DNA of 64,000 nt from Paenibacillus cookii (GCF_018333375.1 NZ_BORW01000006.1:146532-210531); one strand, 5' to 3'; positions 8,972 through 17,693 are shown, counted from the stretch's first letter. Numbers and translations: made by a program. The notes: generated by a model not told the origin, from the letters alone.

Positions 8972-8988
8972 TTTGCGTAAAACGCAAA
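8972..8988. promoter_or_regulatory. Perfect inverted repeat upstream of the G3E GTPase gene
   Basis: TTTGCG-N5-CGCAAA lies 27 bases before the GTPase start and between divergent genes. It is a candidate operator for an unidentified repressor; it does not resemble the Zur box known to me. Confidence 0.4.
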
Positions 8989-9015
8989 ATCCAATAACGC
9001 AAGGGGAAAACGAAC

Positions 9016-10038
9016 ATGCCAAATCAAGCAACGACACCCATTTACATATTGTCCGGCTTTTTGGGAAGCGGGAAAACGACGTTCCTTCAGCGCCTCGTCA
9101 ACCACTGGCAGGAGCAGGGATTACGTCCGGCCGTGATCATGAACGAAATCGGGGACGTCAATCTGGACGGGCTGCTGGTGGAAGAGCGGGTTCCGATGAC
9201 CGAGATGCTCAGCGGCTGCATTTGCTGCTCGATCCGCGGCGATTTGAGCGTGGAGATGGCCGGCCTGATCGAAAGGGAACATCCCGACGTGATCGTCGTC
9301 GAAGCGACGGGCATCGCGAACCCGATGGAGATTTTGGACGGAGTAACCGAAGCGGCGTTATACATGAAAATCGATTTGAAAGGGGTATTGACCGTCGTCG
9401 ATTCGGCTCATTTGCTGGAGCTGTACCGCGAGCAAAAAGGGAAAACCTTCAGGCTAATGCAAGAGCAGATCCGCGCGGCCTCCTGCCTGATTTTGAATAA
9501 AACGGACCGCGTCACGGCAGGCGAGCGGGAAGAACTGGAGTCGGTCATTTCCCGTTGGAACGGGTATGCCCCCATCCTTCCGGCCGTCCGCTGCGAGGTG
9601 GACGTCGCCGAAGTCTTGGCCTCGCTTGGCGGCAAAACGGGTCTGCCTGAATCGGACAAACCCGATGGGGCAGCTTCGACCGGTCTTGAAGCGGAGGATG
9701 AGGAGCATCATTCCCATTCGGCAGCAGGGCATCATCATGCGCATCATGACCATGTGATGGTGTATACCCATTATTTGCGCGGGCCGGTGGACAGCGGGGA
9801 GTTCGAACGTTTTGTGGCAGGTATGCCGCGGGAGGTATACCGTGCCAAAGGCGTCTTGACGTTCAGCGATACGGCGAGCCGTTTCCTGTTTCAATACGCC
9901 TTCCGGGAGCCTGATTTTTTGCGGATCACGCCTCAGGGCGACGTGCCGGACGTGGTCGTTTTTATCGGCGAGCATTTCTCCAAAACGGCCATCGAAAACG
10001 GGATGCGGGCGCTGGAAGGCCAAGAGGGCCGGAGCTGA
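9016..10038 (+). CDS. CobW/G3E-family GTPase (metallochaperone-like)
   Basis: P-loop GTPase of the COG0523 family, whose members deliver or traffic zinc, cobalt or other metals. The 340-residue protein has Walker A GFLGSGKTT near residue 14, the metal-binding GCICCS motif in switch I, the Walker B-like VIVVEATGIANP and the base-recognition NKTD. A His-rich linker (residues about 234-247, HHSHSAAGHHHAHHDH) follows, and then the C-terminal CobW domain. Such linkers are thought to hold metal. No cobalamin genes are nearby, so zinc handling is the more likely role, but this is inference. The start is an ATG 7 bases after AAGGGGAAAA. A palindrome at 8972-8988 may control it. Confidence 0.88.
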   Translation: MPNQATTPIYILSGFLGSGKTTFLQRLVNHWQEQGLRPAVIMNEIGDVNLDGLLVEERVPMTEMLSGCICCSIRGDLSVEMAGLIEREHPDVIVVEATGIANPMEILDGVTEAALYMKIDLKGVLTVVDSAHLLELYREQKGKTFRLMQEQIRAASCLILNKTDRVTAGEREELESVISRWNGYAPILPAVRCEVDVAEVLASLGGKTGLPESDKPDGAASTGLEAEDEEHHSHSAAGHHHAHHDHVMVYTHYLRGPVDSGEFERFVAGMPREVYRAKGVLTFSDTASRFLFQYAFREPDFLRITPQGDVPDVVVFIGEHFSKTAIENGMRALEGQEGRS

Positions 10039-10088
10039 AGCGACATGGCGGGGGAACCCGGGCCGGGGACTCAAAAAAGAACTTGGGC

Positions 10089-10117
10089 TTGATTCCTCGT
10101 TTGGCGCTAGGTATAAT
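10089..10117 (+). promoter_or_regulatory. Promoter of the argS T-box transcript
   Basis: TTGATT (10089-10094), 17-base spacer and TATAAT (10112-10117). Confidence 0.75.
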
Positions 10118-10123
10118 AGTCTG

Positions 10124-10495
10124 AAATATTGAACGTCAGGGATCGGGAGAGTAACGAAGGTTTACGCATGGACAGCGAACCGGGATGGGTGGAAGCCGGA
10201 ACATGCCCCTTCGTGAAGCGCACCCGTGAGACGGCGAATCCAAAACCTCGCTTCCGGAATCGGTGATCCTGATCGATAGGCATATAAAGTTCCGGGAGCC
10301 GCGCAAAGTGCTTGAATCGGCATCGAAGCCATTTGGCAGCGGACTTTGGGGCAAGTAGATTCGTCCGGGTAACTCCGTTAGAGGTTGCGAAGGGAAACGA
10401 AACCTTACGGCAGGGGCCGGAAGATTCGTTTACTTAGAGTGGTACCGCGGGATATTCAGCTCTCGTCTCTATTATGGAGACGGGAGCTTTTTATT
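10124..10495 (+). ncRNA. T-box riboswitch controlling argS, putative CGG (Arg) specifier
   Basis: The leader has the canonical T-box sequence AGAGTGGTACCGCGG at 10436-10450 followed by a terminator helix (10458-10469 with 10477-10488, then T residues). Stem I is closed by CAGGGATC near 10137 and GATCCTG near 10264, with the GAGAGTA element on its 5' side. On the 3' side of the specifier loop GAA is followed by one base and then CGG at 10261-10263, an arginine codon, which agrees with the downstream gene. Uncharged tRNA-Arg would stabilise the antiterminator. The element is certain; the exact specifier is inferred by analogy. Confidence 0.92.
10458..10492 (+). terminator. T-box terminator helix of argS leader
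   Basis: AGCTCTCGTCTC pairs with GAGACGGGAGCT (one G-T pair) and is followed by T residues. Its 5' arm competes with the antiterminator. Confidence 0.9.
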
Positions 10496-10522
10496 TTGAG
10501 AAAAAGAAAGAAAGGTTGATCC

Positions 10523-12226
10523 ATGATGATAACCCAATGGGCTGCAAACGCGCTGAAAAACCACGTGCCGCTGGAGGCGGACGATATATCGAAACGGCTT
10601 GAAACGCCGCCTTCCCCGGACATGGGGGATATCGCGTTCCCTTGCTTTACGCTCGCCAAGCAATTCAGAAAAGCGCCCCAGGAGATCGCCCAATCGATCG
10701 CCGGCGCCTGGGACCACGCGCATATAACGGCGTCTGCCGCCGGTCCTTACGTCAATTTGACGTTCGACCGGGGGTATTACGGAAGCTTGATGATGGAAGG
10801 ACTGGAGCAGGAGAAAGTGCCGGAAACCGGAAAAGGCATCCGCGTCGTCATCGATATGTCTTCCCCCAACATCGCCAAACCGTTTGGCATCGGCCATCTC
10901 CGTTCCACGATGATCGGGGCGGCCTTATACCATATGCATAAGCTTGCGGGCTACGACGTCGTCAGCGTCAATCATCTGGGCGATTGGGGAACGCAGTTCG
11001 GCAAGCAGATCGCCGCGTATAAAAGATGGGGAGACGACGAACGGTTATCCGCAGACCCGATCGGCGAATCGCTGAACTTGTACGTTCGTTTCCATGAAGA
11101 AGCGGAGCATGACGAGACGTTGGAACCGGAAGCAAGGGAGTGGTTCCGCAAGCTGGAGGAGGGAGACGGCGAAGCCCGCTCGTTATGGGCCTATTTCGTG
11201 GACGTAAGCATGAAGGAATTCAGCAGAATGTACGATCGGCTGAACGTCCGTTTCGACTACACGCTGGGCGAAAGCTTTTACAACGATAAAATGCCTGCGG
11301 TGGTCGATTCCTTGAAGGAAAAAGGGCTGCTGGTCGAAAGCGACGGGGCGCTGGTCGTCCGGCTGGACGAGGAGGGCATGCCGCCATGCCTCATTTTGAA
11401 AAAGGACGGCACGACCATATACCCGACGAGGGATTTGGCCACCGCCATCTACCGGCATGACGAGATGAAAGCGGACCGGCTGCTGTACGTGGTCGGGAAC
11501 GAACAGAGGCTGCATTTCCAGCAGGTCTTTGCGGTGCTGCGCCGCATGGGGATGGATTGGGCGGACAGCTGCACGCACGTGCCGTTTGGCCTCATGAAAT
11601 TCGAAGGCAAAAAAATGTCCACGCGCCGCGGCAAAATCGTCAAGCTGGAAAACGTGCTGGATGAAGCCGTCGAACGGGCCTTAGCCATCATCAACGAAAA
11701 AAATCCGGAGCTGGAGTCCAAGCAGCAGGTTGCGGAGGCGGTCGGGATCGGCGCGGTCATTTTCGGCGACCTGAAAAACAACCGCCTGAACGAAGTGGAT
11801 TTCTCGCTGGAAGACGCGCTGAATTTCGACGGGGAAACGGGGCCTTACGTGCAGTATACCTACGCTAGAACCCAGAGCGTGCTTGCGAAGGGGGCGGCTG
11901 CGTATGGCACGGCCGAGGACGCCATGGAAGAGACCGATCCCAACGCAGGGGCCCATCACCTCGGCGACGCCGGCTGGGAGCTGCTCAAGCTGCTGACCCG
12001 GTTTCCGGAAGCATTGGAGCGGGGCGTGCGCAACCAGGAGCCGTCGGTTCTCGCGCGTTATGCGCTGGATGTGGCGCAGTCCTTCAATCAATTTTATAAT
12101 AAGGAAAGAATTGTCATCGAAGACGCCCAGGTTCGAAAGGCAAGATTGCGGCTGACGCGGCTGGCCGGCCGCACGATTGCGCGGACGATGGGGCTGTTGG
12201 GCATCCAGACGCCTGAACGGATGTAA
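10523..12226 (+). CDS. argS: Arginyl-tRNA synthetase
   Basis: Class I aminoacyl-tRNA synthetase of 567 residues charging tRNA-Arg. The HIGH signature is GIGHLR at about residue 122 and the KMSKS-like loop is KKMSTRRG near residue 364. The N-terminal additional domain (to about residue 110) and the C-terminal anticodon domain with the DALM-type tail are present. Two adjacent ATG codons (10523, 10526) follow AAAGGTTGATCC. Expression is governed by the T-box upstream. It is a bacterial-type ArgS somewhat diverged from the main Bacillus form; a second argS elsewhere in the genome cannot be excluded. Confidence 0.96.
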   Translation: MMITQWAANALKNHVPLEADDISKRLETPPSPDMGDIAFPCFTLAKQFRKAPQEIAQSIAGAWDHAHITASAAGPYVNLTFDRGYYGSLMMEGLEQEKVPETGKGIRVVIDMSSPNIAKPFGIGHLRSTMIGAALYHMHKLAGYDVVSVNHLGDWGTQFGKQIAAYKRWGDDERLSADPIGESLNLYVRFHEEAEHDETLEPEAREWFRKLEEGDGEARSLWAYFVDVSMKEFSRMYDRLNVRFDYTLGESFYNDKMPAVVDSLKEKGLLVESDGALVVRLDEEGMPPCLILKKDGTTIYPTRDLATAIYRHDEMKADRLLYVVGNEQRLHFQQVFAVLRRMGMDWADSCTHVPFGLMKFEGKKMSTRRGKIVKLENVLDEAVERALAIINEKNPELESKQQVAEAVGIGAVIFGDLKNNRLNEVDFSLEDALNFDGETGPYVQYTYARTQSVLAKGAAAYGTAEDAMEETDPNAGAHHLGDAGWELLKLLTRFPEALERGVRNQEPSVLARYALDVAQSFNQFYNKERIVIEDAQVRKARLRLTRLAGRTIARTMGLLGIQTPERM

Positions 12227-12264
12227 CCTCCGAATAAATGAACCGGAAGAAGGTGGCTTCGGCT

Positions 12265-13179
12265 GTGGCCGATAAAAGAGAAGCGGAAGGTCGGGACGAC
12301 GGTTTGGTGATTCTTCGGGACACCGTCAAAACGTATAACGGACGCAACGTGCTGCACAATATATCGCTGAAAGTAAGGCAAGGGGAATGCATCGCGCTGA
12401 TTGGCAAAAACGGATCCGGCAAAAGCACGCTGCTGCGGTTGCTGGCAGGACTTTCCCGTCCGGCGTCGGGGACGCGGACCGTGCCCGGGGGATCACTCCG
12501 CATCGGCTACGTGCCGGAGCGGTTTCCCCCGATTGTCTTTACGCCATGGGAATTCCTGTCGAGCACGGCTGCCGTCCGGGGATTGGATAAACACGCGGCG
12601 GAGGAAGAGTTGAACGTTTTGCTGCGGCAGCTGGATATGGAACATGCCATGCATGTCAAAATGAATCAATTCTCCAAAGGGATGCTGCAAAAAATCAATT
12701 TGATCCAGGCGATCGCGGGCAAACCGGATTTACTGCTGTTGGACGAGCCGCTGTCGGGATTGGACGTCAAGGCGCAGGAAAATCTGCTTCATGTGCTGCT
12801 CGCCCAAAAAAGGAGCGGAACCGCCATCGTCATGTCGGTTCATGAATCGAAGCTGATCGAACGGGCGGCGGATCGGGTGCTGCTCATTCAGGAAGGGAGG
12901 ATCGTGAAGGAATCCCGGGAGGAACGCTGGCAGCCGGGAGCGGTTGCGGAGGTTTCCGCCCGCATTCCAGGCCCCGAGGCGCTTGCGGAAATTGCCGCCC
13001 ATCCAGGCGTTGCCGACTGCACGCCAGATTCGGATGTTTACCTGCTTCAAGTAGAGGAAGGTTCGATTGACCAGGTTTTGCGCATCATACTGGATCGCGG
13101 CGGTTCGGTCCTGTCGGTCATTCCGGCCGAAGGGATCGATGCCCGCATGGGGGAGCGGCTGCAAGCCGCGGCACGCTGA
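12265..13179 (+). CDS. ABC transporter ATP-binding protein
   Basis: Cytosolic ATPase subunit of about 304 residues. Walker A is GKNGSGKST, the signature is the variant FSKGMLQKINL, and Walker B is LLLLDEPLSGLD, followed by the H-loop SVHES. The sequence resembles exporter-type ATPases of the CcmA/BcrA kind (Nat, bacitracin, lantibiotic immunity), with a C-terminal extension of about 80 residues beyond the core. Its partner is the membrane gene starting 16 bases downstream. Start choice: AAGGTGG at 12249-12255 favours the GTG at 12265; the ATG at 12238 has no ribosome site. The gene begins 38 bases after argS without a terminator, so T-box-controlled readthrough may contribute. Confidence 0.85.
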   Translation: MADKREAEGRDDGLVILRDTVKTYNGRNVLHNISLKVRQGECIALIGKNGSGKSTLLRLLAGLSRPASGTRTVPGGSLRIGYVPERFPPIVFTPWEFLSSTAAVRGLDKHAAEEELNVLLRQLDMEHAMHVKMNQFSKGMLQKINLIQAIAGKPDLLLLDEPLSGLDVKAQENLLHVLLAQKRSGTAIVMSVHESKLIERAADRVLLIQEGRIVKESREERWQPGAVAEVSARIPGPEALAEIAAHPGVADCTPDSDVYLLQVEEGSIDQVLRIILDRGGSVLSVIPAEGIDARMGERLQAAAR

Positions 13180-13195
13180 TGAGGGGGAGAAAAAG

Positions 13196-13906
13196 ATGAT
13201 CGCGTTATCCCGTTTTTTGCTGAGAAGCTACACGAGAAAACATGCTTATTTTGCGCCGCTGGCGGCAACCTTAATCGCCATGTTTTTGCTGTATACCTAC
13301 AAACCTAATCCGGTCATGGACAGCTATGCCGTCACTTCCGTATTTCTGTTCGTCGGCTCGGCTTGGCTCGCTTTGACCTTCTTGAACCATGGAAGCCCGC
13401 AGCAGGAGCAGCTGCACATCACGCATATCGGCGGCATGAAAAGGTATCTGTTCAGCCAAATCATGGCTTTGCTTGTTCCGGTGGCGATGTGCACGGCGAT
13501 TTTTATGCTGTATCCGATCGCGGCGCAAATGTTCGACAGGCCCGTGCGGATCGGAGAATTTTTGCTCGCGGTTGGCGGGCATCTGGTTATGGGGGGGCTT
13601 GGCGCTTCACTGGCGTTGTTTTTCCAGTCGGCTTGGATGCCAAACGGCTCCAGAGCCGTGGCATTGCTGCTTGCTCTGGTCATCGCGTCAATCGGGGCCA
13701 AATCGATCGCTGGTTTGCTGCCGGAGCAGCTTCGGTGGCTGCGCTGGATTTTTCCGCCCGTATCGCCGATCATGGACGTCCTTCTGAACGGCGGCGCGGA
13801 GCCGTCCCATAAAGTATGGCTGACATTGGGGTACGGCTTGGTTTATGCGCTCCTGCTGGGGCTGGTTTACATGCTCGTTTCGCTGCGGAGGGACGCCCGT
13901 ACCTAA
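13196..13906 (+). CDS. ABC transporter membrane subunit
   Basis: A 236-residue polytopic protein with about six hydrophobic segments (for example APLAATLIAMFLLYTY and ALLLALVIASIGA). It shows no soluble domain and resembles ABC-2-type permeases only in general layout. Position directly behind the ATPase gene with a GGGGGAG ribosome site, and no other partner, indicate one two-gene ABC exporter. The substrate is unknown. Longer frames starting inside the ATPase gene were rejected in favour of the ATG at 13196. Confidence 0.75.
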   Translation: MIALSRFLLRSYTRKHAYFAPLAATLIAMFLLYTYKPNPVMDSYAVTSVFLFVGSAWLALTFLNHGSPQQEQLHITHIGGMKRYLFSQIMALLVPVAMCTAIFMLYPIAAQMFDRPVRIGEFLLAVGGHLVMGGLGASLALFFQSAWMPNGSRAVALLLALVIASIGAKSIAGLLPEQLRWLRWIFPPVSPIMDVLLNGGAEPSHKVWLTLGYGLVYALLLGLVYMLVSLRRDART

Positions 13907-14007
13907 AACCTGCGGATCCGGCGGTTGATGAATGAAGGCATATCCTTTACCATGGAGGTATGACGAAACCATCAGGGCATGATACATGACAGGATAGGGA
14001 GGAGGGC

Positions 14008-14490
14008 ATGATGAAGCAGACACGGCTATTGGACAGCGAGCATTCCAAGGAACTATTTGCTTATTTCGGATTGGCGGTCTATTATTCGCAGGCGCTCGAG
14101 CAGCAGCTGGTCAACCTGCTTATGCTGATGAAGGTCTCGCAAGGCAAGGTTCCGACGGAAGAGGATCTCGCCGATTTGTACCATCAGAAGCTGAGCAACT
14201 CGCTTGGCCAGCTCGTCAATGAAATCCAGCATCACTTCCCTTTCTCGCCGGATGAAACGACGCTGTTGAAAGAGGTATGGAAGCAGCGGAATTACATCGT
14301 CCACGACTATTTTAAGGAACGCATCCAGGAAACCTTCAGCCCGGGAGGGCGGTCGAAAATGATCCGCGAACTGACCGCTTTTAAAGCACAAGCCCAGGAA
14401 CTCGAACGCAAACTTCAAAAATATACGAGCGAAATGTACGCCAAGCTGGGACTGGATCAGGAACCGGAAAAAGACGGAGCGAACGCTTGA
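14008..14490 (+). CDS. HEPN-like alpha-helical protein of unknown function
   Basis: A 160-residue, all-helical, soluble protein. Residues 94-99 read RNYIVH inside QRNYIVHDYF, matching the Rx4H motif of HEPN-superfamily proteins such as HepT, where the Arg and His form an RNase active site. The N-terminal helix pair (FAYFGLAVYYSQALEQQLVNLLML) also fits a four-helix HEPN bundle. No nucleotidyltransferase (MNT) partner adjoins it, so it is not an obvious toxin-antitoxin pair. A GGGAGGAGG ribosome site precedes the ATG. The C-terminal third is a charged coiled coil. Fold assignment is tentative and catalytic activity is unproven. Confidence 0.6.
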   Translation: MMKQTRLLDSEHSKELFAYFGLAVYYSQALEQQLVNLLMLMKVSQGKVPTEEDLADLYHQKLSNSLGQLVNEIQHHFPFSPDETTLLKEVWKQRNYIVHDYFKERIQETFSPGGRSKMIRELTAFKAQAQELERKLQKYTSEMYAKLGLDQEPEKDGANA

Positions 14491-14520
14491 GGTCATCCGG
14501 CTTGGCTGCGCTCGTTTTTT
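14477..14520 (+). terminator. Possible terminator after the HEPN-like gene
   Basis: GAGCG at the gene end can pair with CGCTC before a run of six T. The intervening loop is long and imperfectly paired. Confidence 0.4.
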
Positions 14521-14580
14521 GCCAAATATATGAAACCTTTGCCGGATGCTTTCCGTCTGAGAGGGTGGAGGTGATCTTGA

Positions 14581-15522
14581 ATGAACAAGTTTAAAAGAAT
14601 AGCGGCGGCACTGATGGCCTTCTGCTGCCTTGCAGCCGCATCGTCCGCATACGCTTTTTCGGATATTAAGGACGCCGAACAGGAAAAGATCGCTGCGTCC
14701 CTGCAGTCGCAAGGCATCATCAGCGGCGTGTCCGCGGACCGGTTTGCGCCGGCCGAGCCGCTAACGGCGGCTCAAGGCATCCAACTCCTCGTCAAAGCGA
14801 TGAAACTCCAGGGGAAGGTAGACGGCCCGCCCCCGCCCGCGAACGTTCCGGCCAAAGCCTGGTATGCCCAAGCGGCGCGCATTGCGGCGGACAACGGGAT
14901 ATCGGTCGGACAAATCCGCGACTGGAACATGAAGCTGACGAAAGAGCAGTTTGCAGGCATGCTTCATCAAGCGGTAAAGGCTACGGGAGAATATTCGACG
15001 ATCGAGATGTACGTGTTTGTTAAGGACGACGGGGATATGTCTTCCGAATACAAAAGCGCTTTGCAGTTTTTGCTGCTCACCCGGATCGCCGAACTCGACG
15101 CCCAAGACCGATTCCATCCGAAGCAGCATATTACGCGCATGGAGGCCGCCGAAATGATATACAATGCGCTGAAATTCATCCAAAGCCATCAGAATCAGGA
15201 CCCCGGAGCGTCCGAAGCCGACGTTTCGGTCCGCATCGAAAAAGTGAACGACAAGGTCAACAAAATCGTATTGTCCAAGGCGGACATGCCGAATCCGGGG
15301 TACGGGCTGGTCATCGACCGTATCGAGTTTCTTCCGGGGAAAAAGGCCGTGGCGTATTATCATTTGACGTATCCCGAACCTGGAAAAATGTATCCGCAGG
15401 TCATTTCGACCGCCACGGCGTCGTTTTATTTGGACAGCAGCCTTGAAATCAGCGTGAAAACAACGCCCGGGCATGACCAGGGATCGATTTCCGTTCCCGG
15501 CCCCGGCAAAACGATAAAATAA
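14581..15522 (+). CDS. Secreted S-layer-homology protein with PrcB-like C-terminal domain
   Basis: A 313-residue exported protein. Residues 1-25 are a Sec signal peptide ending in SSAYA. Three SLH-type repeats follow (FSDIKDAEQEKIAASL, WYAQAARIAADNGI, FHPKQHITRMEAAEMIYNAL), which normally bind secondary cell wall polymer. The C-terminal third, from about residue 220 (NKIVLSKADMPNPGYGLVI... to TATASFYLDSS), resembles the PrcB C-terminal or protease-complex-inhibitor-like domain. The protein should sit on the cell wall and carry this domain there. A ribosome site GGTGGAGGTGA precedes the ATG. Repeat-domain assignment is good, and the C-terminal call is moderate. Confidence 0.78.
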   Translation: MNKFKRIAAALMAFCCLAAASSAYAFSDIKDAEQEKIAASLQSQGIISGVSADRFAPAEPLTAAQGIQLLVKAMKLQGKVDGPPPPANVPAKAWYAQAARIAADNGISVGQIRDWNMKLTKEQFAGMLHQAVKATGEYSTIEMYVFVKDDGDMSSEYKSALQFLLLTRIAELDAQDRFHPKQHITRMEAAEMIYNALKFIQSHQNQDPGASEADVSVRIEKVNDKVNKIVLSKADMPNPGYGLVIDRIEFLPGKKAVAYYHLTYPEPGKMYPQVISTATASFYLDSSLEISVKTTPGHDQGSISVPGPGKTIK

Positions 15523-15533
15523 ACGATCGGGAC

Positions 15534-15572
15534 AGACCCTTCTCCGGGATCCGGGGAACGGGTCTTTTTTTT
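15534..15572 (+). terminator. Terminator after the SLH gene
   Basis: AGACCC...CCGG pairs with CCGG...GGGTCT with internal mismatches, followed by eight T. Confidence 0.8.
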
Positions 15573-15672
15573 GTTTCGGCCGAAACTTCTTTTTCATCCT
15601 TTTTATGAAAAGGAGTCCTACAACCGTAAAATGTATAAGATTTCGTTGACGAGGCAAATAGATTCCCCCGCA

Positions 15673-15686
15673 TGCAAACGATTACA
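15673..15686 (+). promoter_or_regulatory. Catabolite-responsive element (cre) before the sugar ABC operon
   Basis: TGCAAACGATTACA fits the CcpA consensus TGNNANCGNTNNCA. It lies 22 bases before the first permease start, which predicts repression by CcpA-HPr(Ser-P) when preferred sugars are present. Confidence 0.65.
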
Positions 15687-15708
15687 ATAACAGCGAGGGG
15701 GGAAACGT

Positions 15709-16665
15709 ATGGCGCAGCTCGCAAGCGTAAACAAAGTGAAACACGTCAAGAAAAGGCGGGGAGTCGCTTACCGGTTGGCCAAGCAGTGGGATATCCAGCT
15801 GATGGTCGTGCCGGCGCTCGTATTGATTTTCATTTTTTCTTACATACCGATGTACGGGGTATTGATGGCATTTCAGGATTACAGCATTTTCGACGGCTTT
15901 TGGGCAAGCCCATGGGTAGGGTTCAAGCATTTTAACATGTTTTTTCACTCCCCCGAGTTTTGGCCGATCATCCGCAACACGATCATCATCAGCCTGCTGA
16001 AATTTTGCATCGGGTTTCCGGCGCCGATATTTCTGGCGCTTTTGCTGAACGAAGTCCGGCACATGGTCTTTAAACGGGTCGTGCAAACCGTCAGCTATCT
16101 GCCGCATTTTTTGTCCTGGGTCATCGTGGCCGGGTTCGCCATGTCGATCCTGTCGACGGATAACGGCAGCTTGAACATTTTGCTGCAAAAGCTGCATTTG
16201 ATCAAGGAGCCCATCGGATTCCTCGGCAAAGCCGAATACTTCTGGAGCATCCTTGTCACGACCAACGTGTGGAAGGAAATCGGATTCGGATCCATCGTAT
16301 ATTTGGCGGCCATCGCGGGCATCAATCCGAGTTTGTACGAGGCGGCTGCCATGGACGGAGCGGGACGGATCAAGCAGCTGTTCATGATTACCCTCCCTTC
16401 GATCATGCCCGTCATTTCCATCTTCATGATTTTGGCGATCGGCAATCTGCTCAGCGCAGGTTTTGAAGACATCCTCCTGCTCGGATCGAATCCGGTGCTG
16501 CGGGACGTGGCCAACGTCATCGACACTTACGTCTACAGGGTGGGCATTACGAACCAACGCTTCTCCTACGCGACCGCGGTCGGCCTGTTCAAAGCCGTCA
16601 TCAGCGTCGGCCTGCTGGCGTTCGCCAACAGCTTCGCGCGCCGATCCGGCAACAGCCTGTGGTAA
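15709..16665 (+). CDS. Carbohydrate ABC importer permease, LplB/UgpA type
   Basis: Inner-membrane permease of 318 residues with six transmembrane helices and the EAA loop EAAAMDGAGRIKQLFMITLP that docks the ATPase. The N-terminus and the phrase PMYGVLMAFQDYSIFDGFW are typical of the LplB/YtcP-YteP group of Bacillales, which import oligosaccharides such as pectin or xylan fragments. It begins a three-gene unit with a second permease and a lipoprotein. No ATPase gene is in the unit; such systems share a general MsmX-type ATPase encoded elsewhere. A GCGAGGGGGG site precedes the ATG, and a cre site lies just upstream. Confidence 0.92.
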   Translation: MAQLASVNKVKHVKKRRGVAYRLAKQWDIQLMVVPALVLIFIFSYIPMYGVLMAFQDYSIFDGFWASPWVGFKHFNMFFHSPEFWPIIRNTIIISLLKFCIGFPAPIFLALLLNEVRHMVFKRVVQTVSYLPHFLSWVIVAGFAMSILSTDNGSLNILLQKLHLIKEPIGFLGKAEYFWSILVTTNVWKEIGFGSIVYLAAIAGINPSLYEAAAMDGAGRIKQLFMITLPSIMPVISIFMILAIGNLLSAGFEDILLLGSNPVLRDVANVIDTYVYRVGITNQRFSYATAVGLFKAVISVGLLAFANSFARRSGNSLW

Positions 16666-16713
16666 GAGGCATCGCTTGAAAGACTTGGGAGAAGACAGGG
16701 AGGCTGCAATCGA

Positions 16714-17610
16714 ATGTACAAAAAAAGCATCGGGGACAGGATCTTCAGCATTTTCGTCTACGGATTCCTCACGCTGCTTGGCTTCAGCACCTTTTATCCG
16801 TTCTGGAACGGGCTTGTGATTTCGCTGAACGACGGCATGGATACCGCCCTTGGCGGCGTGACGTTTTGGCCGCGCAAATGGTCCCTCGAAAATTATTACG
16901 TCGTGTTCCGGGATGACCGGATCTTGAACGCTTTTATGATCAGCGTGATGAGAACGGTGGTAGGCACCATCCTTTCCGTCCTGTGCACCGCGATATTCGC
17001 TTACGGCATGACCAAAAAGGAGCTGATCGGCCGCAAATTTTACATGCTGATGTGCATCGTCACGATGTATTTCGGCGGCGGGCTGATCCCGACGTTCCTC
17101 GTGGTCCGCGGCCTCGGCTTGATGGATTCCTTCTGGGTGTTCATCATCCCGAGCCTGATCAGCGTGTGGAACATGATCATTTTCCGCACCTTTTTCATGG
17201 GGCTACCGGACGGGCTGCAGGAATCGGCGAAAATCGACGGCTGCGGCAACTGGTCCACGTTCTTCCGCATCGTGCTGCCGCTTTCCGGTCCGGTCATCGC
17301 GACGCTGGGGCTTTTTACGGCGGTGGCGCATTGGAACGAGTGGTTCCTGCCGAGCATTTATATCACGAAAGAAAAGCTGCTGCCGATCCAGTCCATGCTG
17401 CAGCAGATTCTGAGCACCAACATCATGACCGAGCAGATGTCCAAACTGGATTCCGCGGCGCAAAGCCGCATGTCGGCCATGAAAAGCGTGACGACCAAAT
17501 CGCTGTCGATGGCGACGATGATGGTGGCGACGCTGCCGATTATCGCGGTCTACCCGTTCGTCCAGAAGTATTTCGTCAAAGGCGTGCTGGTAGGATCGCT
17601 AAAAGAATAG
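16714..17610 (+). CDS. Carbohydrate ABC importer permease, YtcP/LplC type
   Basis: Second permease of the importer, 298 residues, six transmembrane helices, with the EAA-like loop ESAKIDGCGNWSTFFRIVLP. The start MYKKSIGDRIFSIFVYGFLT and the end FVQKYFVKGVLVGSLKE are hallmarks of the LplC/YtcP (CUT1) group. It follows the first permease by 48 bases and would form a heterodimer with it. AGGGAGG precedes the ATG. Confidence 0.93.
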   Translation: MYKKSIGDRIFSIFVYGFLTLLGFSTFYPFWNGLVISLNDGMDTALGGVTFWPRKWSLENYYVVFRDDRILNAFMISVMRTVVGTILSVLCTAIFAYGMTKKELIGRKFYMLMCIVTMYFGGGLIPTFLVVRGLGLMDSFWVFIIPSLISVWNMIIFRTFFMGLPDGLQESAKIDGCGNWSTFFRIVLPLSGPVIATLGLFTAVAHWNEWFLPSIYITKEKLLPIQSMLQQILSTNIMTEQMSKLDSAAQSRMSAMKSVTTKSLSMATMMVATLPIIAVYPFVQKYFVKGVLVGSLKE

Positions 17611-17693
17611 GGTTCAGAGCTATGCGCTTTAACCATCAGGGTTTCAGCCTAAATCCTGACATAAATCGATCTTTGGAAAAGGGGTTATATCGT

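Noticed and set aside
16983..17693. N-terminal extension of the solute-binding protein into the permease gene
   Set aside because: The signal peptide and lipobox begin at 17694 after a good ribosome site. The upstream part is a frame-shifted reading of the permease.
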